From contig JAJGOT010000361.1 in NCBI GenBank assembly GCA_022457155.1, positions 806,001 through 870,000 of the forward strand: DNA of 64,000 nt, in the 5' to 3' direction. Position 1 is the stretch's first letter; each line of letters starts with the position of its first letter. The DNA is from Cladopsammia gracilis. Its lineage: Eukaryota > Cnidaria > Anthozoa > Scleractinia > Dendrophylliidae. The translations under genes were made by a program, and so were the position numbers. A model generated the notes under the pieces. That model had not been told where the DNA came from, did no database searches, and saw only the letters and a program-made list of their open reading frames with translations. Below are positions 36,260 to 48,581 of this stretch, one piece after another.

Positions 36260-37640
36260 AACTTGTTTTAAAATATCATGCACTTAAAATTTATGATGTG
36301 CCAGACGCAGCATGATGTTAAAATATGTTAAGTTATGATAGTGATTCATTAAAGGGCATCCCCGTCATGTTTAGTTAACGTAATAAATAATGTATTGTAT
36401 ATCTTATTTCAGGACATTTTCACTACAAGAATTGTTTCAATGTATTTTTTGCAACAAAAACTAAAACCAAAAATAATAAAAAAATAAATGTAAAAAAAAT
36501 AAAATAAATATAAAAATAAAAACCAAAACCTTCCAAAATCGAGATGAAGGATTTGATGTAAATAGTTATGCGATTCATCGAATGACATCTCCATCATGAA
36601 TCTAAAGTGTAATACCATATTGCAGGAAATTCTCGCGACAAGAATTATTGTATTTTTTTTTGCAACTTGAAAAAAGAAAAGTAAGTAAGAAATGAAAATA
36701 AATAAAATGTATATATAAGAAACTTTCAAAAGTCTAGGCAACAAAATTCATTTATTTATCGCCTTGGGTAATTTAGCTGTCCCGAAAGTTCCCTGTAATA
36801 TGGTAATCAGAATCAGACTAGTTTCCTTCTTGTTATGCATACCTTGTCACAAAAGTCAATCGTGTTTAAAAAAGCATGATAATTACCGGAAATGACAAGC
36901 TATAAGTAAACATGACTTGCGAATAAAAATACACCACCAGTACATTATGTCAGTCATAGTTTCAATTATGCATCAACTTACAGAGGTGTTTTGACCATTC
37001 TCTTTGCAGATCTTGCCTGGCTAAAGCGTCTTGATGCTATTTTTGGCGGATGTTATACATTTATTGTGCAAGGTTTGTAACAGTGGAAGAACTATACCCA
37101 GGGCAAACGAGAACTCGCTTTATGATCTTGATAAAGGCCGGGATTTTAATCCCTCGCAGTCAGTTCTAATTGGCCCAGGCTTATGAGCTCTCGTTCTCGG
37201 CGACACCGAACGGGTAGACTCTTGCCAGTTGTGTGCTCTCCGCGGGAATTTGAAACTGCTCAAATTTGTATTGAGATCGAATTATCAAGGGCTTTTCCTC
37301 TTGTTTCATTGCTCGGGATTTCGAGTTGACTTGAGTTCATGGTCAGTGGCTAAGTAAAATCGAAAGGAATCTTTTACTCTTTTCGCATACAAAAAACTGT
37401 AGTCCGACCACCACCATTATACATGTCTCGTTGTTGTTCTGGTTTGCCCCGGGCTTAAAGGTGGCTTCGAAAAAAATATATGAGATTGCAACCTGCTAGT
37501 ACTGTTGCTAACTGTTTGTATATTCCATAGCGTTTAACATTTGAATTGTTCAGCTTTAAATTTCATTCCGGTTTCTGTCAGTAATTGATATCTATTTGAG
37601 CATTTCAGTGATAAAACTCCAAAAAGGCCTCAAGGAATTT
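36260..37640. other. Stretch without recognised genes
   Basis: A degenerate direct duplication is seen at about 36400-36740 (CACTACAAGAATTGTTTC against GCGACAAGAATTATTG, each followed by poly-T/GCAAC). An inverted pair CCAGGGCAAACGAGAAC / GTTCTGGTTTGCCCCGGGC bounds 37094-37456. A possible 61-nt exon lies at 37011-37071. Confidence 0.4.
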
Positions 37641-38170
37641 ATTTAAAGTTCTACACTTTAAAGACATGAAAAATTGTGAGTTATACTGAATTACTCGTGC
37701 CTTTAACTATTAAGGCTTGCACAATAAAACTTGACTAGGTTTTGCGACGCACCCAAATTTGTTTTGTTTTTCCTTGTTAAAGCGGCACTTGTGACGTCTA
37801 TGCAAACAAAAACTATTCTTGTTATGGCGGCGGTTATGACGTCTATGGATACAAAAACTGTCATAATTGTTTCAGTCCACCATTTGCGTCCAAAAATACA
37901 TCTTTGGATGTGAAATTAACATAAATTAACACTTATAAAACTGAAACGCTGAAATAGAAATAACTGAAAATCTTCTGGCGTAAACTTAGAAAATATAACT
38001 GAAAGTCAGAATAGTTATTTGAAATATTTAATGTTCAAATTTTGGCATTCGCCTTTGAAAAAACGTTTAATGGTTTCTGCGGAAAACGTTTAACTTTCAC
38101 ATTTAACGATAATACTACGAAAATACGTTATTCATAAATTTATATACGCAATAAGTTTGCTAACAATATC
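37640..38170 (+). repeat. Diverged duplicate of 50200-50790
   Basis: Both segments carry in order TTCTACACTTTAA, GTTATGGCGGCG, GTCTATGCAAA, ACTGTCATMATTGTT, CACCATTTGC, AAACGCTG and ATACGTTAT..TGAATTTATATACGC. This suggests that the duplicated right-hand locus once extended this far left. Confidence 0.6.
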
Positions 38171-38210
38171 AGTCGTGTTTTTTTTTTTGCCTGATCCTAA
38201 TAGTATGTTT

Positions 38211-38413
38211 CATAAGACAAACTGAATGCACTGCTGGCCCTACGGCAATGGGCTGATTTATTAAGCGGCCAATATTTCGGCTAACAAAATTAGCCTTCCT
38301 CAGTGCCAGGGCTATACTGAAGGAAATAATACTCCTTAAATTTGAATTAAAAAAAAAACATATAAATCAGCCCATTGCCATAGAGCTAGCCTTGCATTCA
38401 GTTTGTCTTATAC
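38211..38413. repeat. Foldback MITE
   Basis: ATAAGACAAACTGAATGCA..GCTGGCCCTACGGCAATGGGCTGA pairs with an inverse copy ending TGCATTCAGTTTGTCTTAT. The loop has AATATTTCGGCTAACAAAATTAGCC. Confidence 0.75.
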
Positions 38414-38569
38414 ACTTTAGGTGACGTCTGCTGGCTCGAGCATCTCTGCATAGAGATCCGGCAAAAGTGAACCATTGCATTTTACTTACGTTTTGTGTGG
38501 GCCTCTGCATTCAAACATTTCTAGTATTTTTCATGTTTATATTTCCTTTCAACTTAAAGCGGAGTGTCC

Positions 38570-38740
38570 TTCCGCCCCTCCCCTATCCCCCTCCACCTAA
38601 ACCTCCCCCTCCCACTCCCTCTTCCCCTCCCCCTCCCATTCCCTCTCCCCCTCCCCTTCCCCTCCCCCCTCCCCCCTCCCCCTCCCCCTCCCCCTCCCCC
38701 TCCCCCCTCCTCCTCCCCCTCCCTCAACCCCGCCCGCAGC
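38570..38740. repeat. CCCCTCC low-complexity tract
   Basis: About 170 nt consist almost wholly of C and T in CCCTCC-like units. The proline-rich frames across it are artefacts of this composition. Confidence 0.85.
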
Positions 38741-39770
38741 CGACCCCGAGAGCTTGCTCGCAGGCTACGCGGAGTGGGACATATTATATTAATTTGGAAT
38801 TCCCTAGTAATAATACCGTTGTCATGCGAGTTACAAAAAGTTGTTCCTGGTTACGGTTACAATGATATATTCCAGCCTCTTTAAATCAAGAAGGCGTTTT
38901 TAATTATTTGCACGCTAAGTTGAGTGAGTGAAGAAGACTATATATAAAGCAGGTATGTTTACAATTATTTTGGTGTTTATATCCGGTTGTTTTTGGTAAA
39001 TAGCTACGAGCAACAGTTACAATTGGCAAGATGCGCTATAATCCTCTGTTAAATCAACTTTTAGGCATTGGTGAAATAATGCTATCTAGAAGAAAATAAG
39101 TCTTTCAGTCGAAAAATCCTACTGAATACCAAGTTAATGACGCGAAAAATTGTTTCAATTGTGTGTTTGAAAAAACACACGCTATTTTTAATTTTCACGT
39201 GAAGTGTTTGTTTATAACAAGTAGTGCATATTTTTATCGACATAAATGCTTATCAGAGTTTAGTTAGGGAATAAAAACTAAACTGGTCATGAAAGTGAGA
39301 CAGTATACGCGTACAACAGATCCCCGCGAGGGAACGGCAATTTCTTTGCTGTTTACGCGGTGTATTTCACTCTTGATGTTAACCGTGTGCGAACGGATGT
39401 CTGGAGAGGGAAATTTGCAGTATGTTTTCGTTAACGCGGTTTATTTCACTCTTGATATTTAGAAAACGCACCCGTGGAGCCAAAACGCTCTTAATACGAT
39501 CAAATAAAATTCTAAAGCGAAATATATTCTACAGTAGGTGTGTACTTATGTTTGTATCGGTCAATTAAATTCCGTGGGTGTATAAGATGGCCTCTTTGAT
39601 ATAATTCTCAGACAAGAAGCGGCTCCACATAACAGTACCTTCGAATACAACTAGGGCGAAATATGGTTCTGGTTTATACCATACCACTCCGTGCGCTTCT
39701 GTACAGTTACCTTGGATGCCGGGGATTTTGTTTTATTTATTTTGGTGATATTCGTAAATTTGACGCAATA

Positions 39771-39923
39771 GATGGTTTTCACTCACGTGACCTTCAGTCT
39801 TGAGGGACTCAACTGACAAAGGCCATGGCGGCCATGTTGGTGCACATAACAAAAGAAGTTCATTAAAATTCTTTTGTAGGTGTGCACCAACATGGCCGCC
39901 GTGACGTAACGTGAAAACCACCT
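39771..39923. repeat. Foldback element
   Basis: The outer arms ATGGTTTTCAC/GTGAAAACCACCT and inner arms GGCGGCCATGTTGGTGCAC/GTGCACCAACATGGCCGCC flank a short AT-rich loop. Confidence 0.7.
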
Positions 39924-40159
39924 ATAAAACTTCAAAACACAAGCAGGGGAAGAGTGACTGCTATTCCTCAATGCAAAGCGTCGTTCATTCTCAGCACGGG
40001 ATCGCAAGATGGCGGGTTTTCTTCGTGAAAAGTGCAAGTGCAAGAAAAATTGAAACATTCCAAACATGGAAATATGTCATGTATACGAGACAAAACGTCC
40101 CGAGACAAAACTCGCCAAAGATAAAAGGCCCCCGACAACACGCTGCCTAAATAAAACAT

Positions 40160-41390
40160 AACGCCGCCGGCTGTTAGACAGGACGCCCACAAGATTAGTT
40201 ATAAACACCGGATGAAGAATTTTTAATTTCAAGCCAAGTTCAGTTTTTTTTTCTGGCAAAACGTTGAACTGTTGTGAGCGAGAAATAACCTAACAAATAC
40301 TCATCATAATTGCAGTGTAAGTTAAATGCTCATAAATCCGTGTAACGTTTGCTTGCTATTCGGTGTCGACACTGAGAAAGAAAACAATGAACTTACCTGT
40401 TATCCCCATATGATTGACGGCGAATGATTCACGATCTTTTAAACGCTTCTGAATGAATTCAAACCATATAATATCTGTCAGAGAGTCAAAGGGCTGTAAG
40501 AGCCATACGGGGAATACGAAACAACGTAAGGTTAATTTTAGTTGTTCTTAATGTTTTGTAATTAAGTTGCAAGCTTTTTATAATCCTTTAACTTCGAAAA
40601 ATTACCCGTTGTTTCAGCCAGCGAGGCAGTAAACCGTACAAACACGACCCTTGTAATTTGCAGCTAACACTTATAAGCGGGGGCGAGGAGGGCCCGAAGG
40701 AAAAAATTCGTTTGCAGACACGCGCGAGAATTCAAGCTTTCGAAGCTTCATGCCTTTGCGAGCAGCGGGCAGCGATTTGAGCGAATAAGCCTAAAACAAA
40801 GAGCGAAAAGAAACCCTGTAAAATTATAAATGTTTACTTGCTATTTTAATTTCATCCGCAGTTTACAACTAAACGTAAATTATTCAGCTTACAAATAATC
40901 GTATGGATTCCCTATGATCCGGTCCCCAAGACCAAGCGCTTTCTCACAGGCTACACATTTAAAAACATTTATCGTCCTTTAGCGTTTGTTCAAGTATTAA
41001 CTATATGTAATTGAAAGTGGAGACGTTAACTGGCCGGATTCTTCTTTCCCGACGCTCTTGAAACGATTACATTTTAAAACCCGCACGGAGATACCGCATT
41101 TGCTCTGATGTAAGGCCTTTACTAAACGACTAAAGAACAACACGGACAAACAGGTAAATCTTTTTTTTTATTACATTATACATTAGCATTTTATAGCTAT
41201 AAACGCACGGATTCCCTGTGACTGCAGGACCAGCAAAATACACAAGTGAATTGAATCGTTAAATTTCAATACTTAACCCGTGTTTATGTTAAAATAAGCA
41301 TACAGTCGAACCCAAATTAATTAAAAGTGGCCACCCTCTTTAAAGCGGCCAGTTATCAAAGTCCCGAATTTATTGTCACTATACTACTGT
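40160..41390. other. Stretch without recognised genes
   Basis: I see no conserved frame and no clear element ends, apart from an ACAGTCGAACCCAAATTAA fragment near 41304 that resembles a MITE end. Confidence 0.4.
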
Positions 41391-41394
41391 AAAG

Positions 41395-41665
41395 AAAGCG
41401 GTGAAAACATCTTAGCGTGACATAAGTATGCATTGTGTGAAACGAGACAATTGGATGGCGTAATGCACTGGGGAATTACAAACATCGTAGAGTGACATAA
41501 TTATGCATTGTCTGAAAAGAAACAACTAAATGGTGAAATAAACTGGAAAATTGCAAAAATAAAGTTTACGGCTGAAGGAAGGAAGGAAGGAAGGAGTGAA
41601 ATTTTGTATATTTGTCCCTAACACTAAATCTCGTTTAACGCATCACCTATTCACGAGATAAAAAG
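41395..41665 (+). repeat. Partial copy of 'ATCTCGTGAATAC' repeat family
   Basis: AAACATCTTAGCGTGACATAAGTATGCATTGTGTGAAACGAGACAATT matches 23350-23400 and is partly duplicated again at 41490. A (GGAA)n run lies at 41577-41596. The segment ends with ATTCACGAGATAAAAAG. Confidence 0.6.
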
Positions 41666-41847
41666 AGTCATCGCGTGTGAAATTCGTTTATATTGTTATA
41701 ATCAGATAAACGAGAATAATGTCGACGGCAAATTGAACAGTCCATTTGTGTTGAACAACAACAACAACAACAACAAGATTTAGGGTTTCATCCATTGAAG
41801 ATCTCAAATGCAGAAGTTCGAAAAATATCGGTGAACAAAAATACATC

Positions 41848-42078
41848 ATGGTGGACTTAACCCGAAGAAAATGGAAATGGATTGAACAGGTTCTAATGAA
41901 GGAAATGGCAGTGTTAGCAGAGAAGCTCTATTCTGGACACCGGAAGGAGAAAAAGACAACGGGCAAAGAGTTACAGGCAGTGAATCTGTCGTGGAATGAG
42001 ATCAGAAAGGCATCACCAGATCGCACCCACTGGAGAAAAGCTGCGGAGGCCTTATGCGTCCCTGGCGCTGGCAATTAA
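41848..42078 (+). pseudogene. Non-LTR retrotransposon RT C-terminal remnant
   Basis: The open frame reads RRKWKWIEQVLMKEM ... GKELQAVNLSWNEIRKASPDRTHWRKAAEAL and then stops. The order RRKWKWIGHVLRM ... L....LSW......A.DR..WR....AL is the standard tail of endonuclease-reverse-transcriptase polyproteins. The usual GKRKRGRPK.TWRR middle is corrupted here. Only the last 77 codons or so remain. Confidence 0.65.
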
Positions 42079-42199
42079 GTGCCGATAATGATGGTAATAA
42101 TTGTTCATGCTTTAAAAGGAATTGAAACATTGGAGAAATGAAGTCCCTTCTCGTCCATACGTCATGTTTTACCTTTTACTTCTGCGGTGTTTTCATGAA

Positions 42200-42625
42200 C
42201 ATATCAATTTTATCTCGTGAATACGAGAAGCGTTGAACGAGATATAGTATACGGGGACGGTATGCAAATTTTCACTCGTTCCATCATCTGTAAACGTTTT
42301 TAATTCCCTAGTGCATTACGTGTTAAAAGATGATTGCTGTAATTGAATGAGTAAACTTTTTTAATTCACCAGTGTAATTACGTCATTCAGTTGTCTAGAC
42401 AGTCTCGTTTCACACATTGCACATCTAGCCTTAACATCAATTTTATGTACACTTGCAGGAAAAAGCTATAAAAGTTCATTTATGTCACGCTAAGATGTTT
42501 TGGTCGTTTAAAATCTGTTTTACTCTTCAATTCTTTGACTTCAAACTCAGTTTAAAAAATATACCGATCTGTGGATTTAACCTTGCGTTGTTTCGTATTC
42601 ACGAGATGGCTGTTAGAGGTCTGTA
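42200..42625 (-). repeat. Copy of 'ATCTCGTGAATAC' repeat family (inverse of 23150-23580)
   Basis: It runs from TTATCTCGTGAATACGAGAAG to GTTTCGTATTCACGAGATGG, so the ends are inverted repeats of each other. The interior has GTCACGCTAAGATGTTTTGGTC and GTCTCGTTTCACACATTGCA, matching the 23.2-kb copy inverted. Confidence 0.65.
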
Positions 42626-43300
42626 ATAGAGCTTCAAATAATGAGTATGTCTGTTAACTGGAGAATTGTGAACGCGAAGAACACAGAGATAAACCTTCCG
42701 GTTTTGCACGCATCGGGAAAAATAAATCGATTCTGGCGCGATAGGAAAATTGATCTCAATAACACTAGTGCTGACATGAATTAAACTTAGAAAATTGGTA
42801 TGATATTTCTTCCGGTTGTATAAAATATTTGATAAGATTAAAGCACCTTATCTAACCACAAGTATAAATCTCTGCGTGAAATGGTACTTGCAGTAGTGGC
42901 TGCTTGCGTCCTCTCATGGTGTCTCTGGAACATGATTGATACCTCAGTTGTGATTGTCTTGGCTGCAGTGCAATTAAAACGACATTAAAACATGACGAAT
43001 TTCATGTGCAATAATCTGCTGTGAGATAGATGGCTCGATTCGCCTCATTTTTACTTCGGAGTTTTTTTTCGATTTTTTTTCGTCACCCTTGATTGCGCCT
43101 TCATTTGCTGTATTTCATCGAGGTTGAAACAAAGTCACCAAATTGCCGCTCGTGGTTAATTGCAATTGAGAAATAACAAAATCGTTTAACACCCTAAATC
43201 CATGTATCTGTTGAATAAATATTGTAATGTATAGGAGGTAAATACAATATGAAAGCATTGCCGACCTACGTGAATATGCAAACGTGATAGTGACAGTTTC

Positions 43301-43432
43301 TGTTGTGAACTTGAAAGAACGTGAAGAACACAACTCGTTTAATCGCTGACAACATGAGTTTTTACAAAACTGAACGCGGGAGACCATCCGGGAACTTTAC
43401 CCCGGGAGCCTGGGACTAATAACATCGTTACA
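43301..43432 (-). repeat. 3' LTR of the gypsy element, shortened
   Basis: It is homologous to 48582-48740 but lacks the GAGCAGGTCCC-type 11-nt segment and 16 nt at its outer edge. It also carries a few substitutions. The differences between LTRs indicate an old insertion. Confidence 0.8.
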
Positions 43433-43609
43433 TCTCCGTTGTTTTAACAAGACATAGAAAACAACAAACAAGCAGAAACGAAAGACGAAATCTAAAAATA
43501 GAATCTCATCATAATAACTGACATAACATGGTAATTGAGTTCCAGAATAGAAAACTGTACGAAATGTTCACTGTTCAGTTCACCTGCATTCAGGGGGATG
43601 GCAAGCTCC

Positions 43610-46600
43610 CTAGACAATGAATTCGTCGAGGTAGGTTGGTCTTTTAACTATTCTTCCACTTCTAACAGGCACTGATTGGGAGACCGGTCTTGAAACCTCT
43701 GCTGTCACTGACGCATCGGGCATCTGCGGCGCCGGAGATTCAATAGGCACCAATGGGTATGTTGGGTTCGGGCTTGCTCCTTCTAATTGCACTGCATCAT
43801 CTTCTGAGATGGGTTGGTATTTCTCGGGCACCTTGTAAAGATGGGAGCGGTTGCGGCGATAGACTCTTCCATCTTCCGTGCGGACCTTGTAGGATTGTAC
43901 CGCCACTTGATCCTCCACTTGAGCCTTAAACCATTTAGACCGACCTGGAAGAGGTAGGACCCATACCACATCTCCATTCTTTAACGGGTGTAACACCTTA
44001 GATCCTCTTTCATAGTAAACAGCTTGCTTGTGTTTCCTACTTTGCAATTTCTGTACCACACTAGGAACAACTTTTGGCTAAAGCAGCTGACCAGCCACGG
44101 GGAGTAAAGAGCGAGTCCTTCGAGAGAGAAGACGCTGTGCTGGGGAACTATCCATTCCCTCTGATGGTGTGTTTCTAAAATCCAGTAGAGACAGATGTAA
44201 GTCATAAGCCGCATCTGCAGCTTTCTTTAAGATAGACTTTGCCGTCTTCACACTGTTCTCAGCTTTTCCATTGGCAATGGACTGTGGATATCTAGGTGAG
44301 GTTTTGATGTGCTCAAACTGAAAATCTTTTGCAAAGTTCTGAAATTCAGTACAATCAAACTGCGGCCCATTGTCCGTAGTGAGTTTATCTGGTAGTCCAT
44401 ATCTTGCGAAATGAGGCGTCAGCTTACCAATAATCTCTTTGGAGGTCTTGGAACCCAACACGTCCAGCTCAAAAAAGTTAGAAGAGCGATCAGTGGTAAC
44501 TAGGTAGTCAGTACCGTTGAGCTCAAAGAGGTCAGCCGAGATGTTTTGCCAGAGTCTTGTTGGTATTTCATGGCATACCAGAGGTTCCTTCTGTTGTGTT
44601 GGTTTGTAACTATTGCAGATGCTGCACCTTGAGATGAACTCTGGAATCTGCTTGTACATTCCTGGCCAGTAGAAAGCTTCCTTAGCGCTCCGCAGACAGC
44701 CCTGAATTCCCAGGTGGCTTGCATGTATTTTGTCAATAATATGCTGTCTCAAACCACGTGGCACCACGATTCTTTCACCGTTGAACACAACACCATTCTG
44801 AACTGACAGTTCCTCCCTGAAGTTAAAATAATCATGCAAAGAGGGGGACACAGACGCCACACTCTCTGGCCAGCCCTGCTTAATGACGGCGGTTAACAAC
44901 TCAAGTTCTGCATCAGCTTCAGTAGCAACATTTATTTCTGACAAAGTTACTTGACGAATTGGCACAAACTCTGCCATATTCACATACTCGGCCTCCACTT
45001 CGGTTGGTGACCTTGCGTCATTAACACTCCACACATCTTCTTTGATTTCTTCCTCCTGATTGGTTGAAGGCAGGTAAGCTCTGCTAAGTGGGTCTGCAAT
45101 ATGCATCTCGGTGCCCTTACGGTAAGCTACTTCTAAGTCAAACTTCTGTAACCGCAACAGCATTCTTTGCGGTCTCTTCGGTGCACTCAGCAGGCTCTTC
45201 TTTATAATGGCTTCCAGGGGTTTGTGGTCAGTTTGGATAAAGACCTTTCTTCCGTAGACATAGCTGTCAAACCTCTCAACGCCGAAGACAATTCACAACA
45301 GTTCTTTTTCGATTTGGGCGTACTCGCGTGAATTAAGGCATGGCTCCTCGTCGTAATATTGGGTTTTCATCATTTTTTCTAGCTTTATTCAGCGACCCCT
45401 AATATTTGATCTTATGATAATGCACTAAGAAACAAAACCATTTTTGGATGATACCCAGTGTCTGTTGGGGTCACATGACCAACCACGCCCTAAATTATGC
45501 AAAATTTAGACTTTTCGGATTACGGCATGAAAATTCAATTAAAAGCTCCCGTTTTTCCTTCCTTAGTCTTCAATTTACAAAGTGATTAGTCAAATTAAAC
45601 GGGGAATTTCGAAAACTGTTATTGCTGCATAATTATTCATTGTTTCCTCTAGTCCCAGTCCCTCTCTAAAATTAAAACGTTATAGTTTACAGAAAACAAA
45701 TAACTTTGGAAAACCCCGATTAGTTCCATAAACCCTGTGGTAATGGTCATTGATAGAAAACAAATTAAGTAGAAAAATATTTTTCCAAAATCTCGTAAAT
45801 TTCGATCGAAAAAATTGCTAAAAATTGGGCGTGGCAAGTCACGTGACGTAGCAAGTCCATTCATGTAAGTGAAAAATTTTTATTTCAACAATTAAAAGCC
45901 TCTCAGAAATTTTAAAGTCAATAAGTCAAATATGTTTTAAAATAAACCACCCCCTTTAAATCGAACGAGACCCATTCCTTAATTCACCCGAGTAGTTTAC
46001 CTCACTGGCAGTGAGGGCTGTAGAAGCATAAGCCACTGGATGGCCATCTTGATGTAAGCATGCTCCAAGACCACCCAGGGACGCATCACATTGAAGCACA
46101 GTCTTCTTGTGCGAATTAAAGAATTTGAGCACTGGAGCTTGGGTTAAAACATGCTTTACTTTCTCTAGGCACCTTCCATGGACTTCCTGCTCCCAGACAA
46201 ATTCATTTTCCTTTTTGATTAGTTCTCTCAACGGCTTGACTAAGTCGGCTAGGTCAGGGGCGAACTTCTGCAGATAATTTACCATGCCAAGTATTCTCTG
46301 GACACCTTGCTTGTCTGTGGGGGTTGGCATGTCGCTAATGGCCCTCAGCTTACTTGGATCAGCGCCAAGACCCTCTGAAGATACAACGTGGCCCATGAGG
46401 TAATTTCCTTCTGTCTGAACTACATTTTATCCGCATTCAACTTGATCCCTTTTTGCTGGCAGCGGGTGAGCACCTCTCTTAAATTGCGGTCATGGTCTTC
46501 AAGAGCTTCTTCATCTGTGTCCCTCGATCCAAAGACAAGGATGTCATCTGCTATGACGTTCTGCCCTGGTAACCCTTCAAGCGCCACATCAATTCGCCTC

Positions 46601-48581
46601 TGAAATTCTTCTGGAGCATGGGATAATCCAAATGGCATTCGCAACCAGCGATATCTTCCCCAAGGTGTTACAAACGTGGTTGCAAGACTGCTTTGCTCGT
46701 CTAACTGGATATGCCAGAAACCATTTTTGGCATCTAATACTGTGAACACGCGAGCCTTTGATAGCAGGGGAAGGACATCGTCTATTGTGGGCAGGGGATA
46801 ATGGTTTCTGCGAAGAGCTTGATTCAGTGGCTTTGGGTCAATACAAAGTCTAACTTTGCCATTCTTCTTTGTCGTGACTACAATTGCCGAGATCCACTCA
46901 GTGGGCGTATCAACCTTCTGAATCACTCCAATGTTTGACAGCCGGTCCAATTCCTTTTTAAGCGGCTCTTTCAGGGCAACTGGTACTCTCCTAGTCGGCA
47001 GCTGAACTGGCTGTACATTCTTGTCAATCTCCAGATGTAACTGTCCGTCCATTTTTCCTTCTCCTGAGAACACATCTTTGTACTGTAAAAGGAAATTTTC
47101 CTTTCTAGAAACTCCACTCTCAACAGCATTGCAGTCCATGGCAAGTATGTTCTGTTTGTTGATGGTCAGCAGTTGTAGGTGCTCACTCGCTCTCAGGCCA
47201 AGAATCGACTTGCACTCACCAGAAATAATAAGGAACTCGAAGCTGTACTTTTTCTTGTTCTTTGGGTTCACTGCCTTGAAACGTTTCTTGCCCAAGGGTT
47301 TAACTTCTGACTGGCTGTACATAACCAGAGTCACTGATGTGTTTTGCAGGTCATCCAGTCCATTCTCTCCATATAGGGCTTTCACTGTTTTATCAGCCAT
47401 GATGTTCACAGTTGATCCACTATCCAGCTGGAACTTCTCTTCTTTTCCATTGACAAGTAGGGTGGCAAAGACTTGGTTAAGGTTACCAGCTGAGGCTACA
47501 GCATTGAGCTGTTCTTCTACTTCAATCACTGCCACGTACTCTTCATCTTCAGATTCACACTCCATAGATAAGACCTTTTTCTTTGATTCTTGGCAGCAAG
47601 CTGCAAAATGGTTAGGCTTACCACAGTTCTTGCACCAGTTTCCCCACGCAGAACAGTTCTTTTTAGCAAAAGGGTGCTGTTTGGCACAAAACTTGCAGAC
47701 CATTCGTTGACCTGTTGACTCGTTGGGAGGCTTTAACTTGGTTGGTGGACTGGTCTTGCTTTTCCAAACAGGCATCTTTTTCTCCTCTTTCACATAGCGG
47801 ACATCTTCCTGATTCATGGCCTTAAGCTGTCGTGCTGAGGTCTCGAAAGATCTGCAGATATCTATACATTGAGTTAAGGTAAGTTTACTTGTCTGTAAGA
47901 GTTTCTTGCGAGCTGAATTATCACTAATTCCAACCACCATTCGATCACGGATAAGTGAGTCTGTCAGTGACCCATAATTACAAGTCTTGGCTAGTTTTCT
48001 CAGTGCTGTGACATAGGCATCAACGGATTCATTTGTCTCCTGGTCCCTGCGGTTGAAAACATACCTCTCATAAGTCTCATTGCATTCCCCAATGCAATAT
48101 TTCTCCATTTTTGCGAGGATAATCTCTTGATCCTTTCTTTGGTCTTCAGTGTCGAATGCCATTGCATCCATAACATCCAATGCATCCGGGCCTATGCAGG
48201 TGAGCAAAGTCGCAGTTCTCCGTTCCTTGTTCCTGTTCGGATAATTTTCCGAGTCTTTGAGTTGAGCAGCAATGTCATAGTTCGACCACGCTCGGCCGAA
48301 GCGTTGCCACTTAACCGCGAGATTTCCACCGTTTAAGTCTAGCTTTTCCGGCAGCGGTATATTAACAGGCACAGTGATCACGGTGGGCTGAGTACTCGGC
48401 AGATTCTGAGCAGGAGTAGTGCTTTCTCCTTCACTCGGAGTTGTCGGCATATTGAGTTCGCCACGAGGACAGCACAGAACGATACTCAACAAAATCACAA
48501 AAATGGCTCCACAAAACCCACCAAATCCACTCCTGTCTCGACTAGGATCGGTAAGATTCAGTACAGTTTCTTCTGACACCA
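43610..48581 (-). pseudogene. Gypsy gag-pol, inactivated
   Basis: Domains in order on the minus strand: gag; CCHC knuckle region (CKNCGKPNHFAAC, near 47620); aspartic protease LDSGST (near 47420); RT with VLDAKNGFWHIQLD, MPFGLSHAPEEFQRR and IADDILVFG (46420-46950); RNase H QCDASLGGLGACLHQDG (46050-46120); integrase with H-x3-H (HASH) and CSIC zinc ligands and Asp-Asp-Glu residues (44230-44720); then a C-terminal domain ending at 43610. Breaks: an in-frame TAG at about 46420, a frameshift just after it, a 670-bp DNA-element insertion (45323-45992), a TGA at 45293-45295 and a TAG at 44078-44080. The copy cannot make a full polyprotein. Gag and RT up to 46420 remain open, so the inactivation may be moderately recent. 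Confidence 0.9.
45323..45992. mobile_element. 670-bp TA-flanked DNA element nested in gypsy RNase H
   Basis: Ends CTCGCGTGAATTAAGGCATGG and (inverse) CCATTCCTTAATTCACCCGAG are inverted repeats with few mismatches. TA occurs at 45321-45322 and 45993-45994. The retrotransposon reading frame continues across the two flanks if the element and one TA are disregarded, which fixes the boundaries. It has no transposase frame. The TA duplication suggests a Tc1/mariner-superfamily MITE. Confidence 0.85.

Noticed and set aside
36409..36744. 111-codon minus frame rich in F, Y and I
   Set aside because: It is AT-rich, low-complexity sequence spanning a degenerate duplication; the apparent membrane-like segments follow from composition.
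38467..38884. Long proline-rich frames across 38.5-38.9 kb
   Set aside because: They are translations of a CCCCTCC low-complexity tract; all frames give proline, serine or leucine repeats.
47021..47710. 229-codon plus-strand frame
   Set aside because: It is antisense to the gypsy gag-protease region; the minus frame carries the recognisable motifs.
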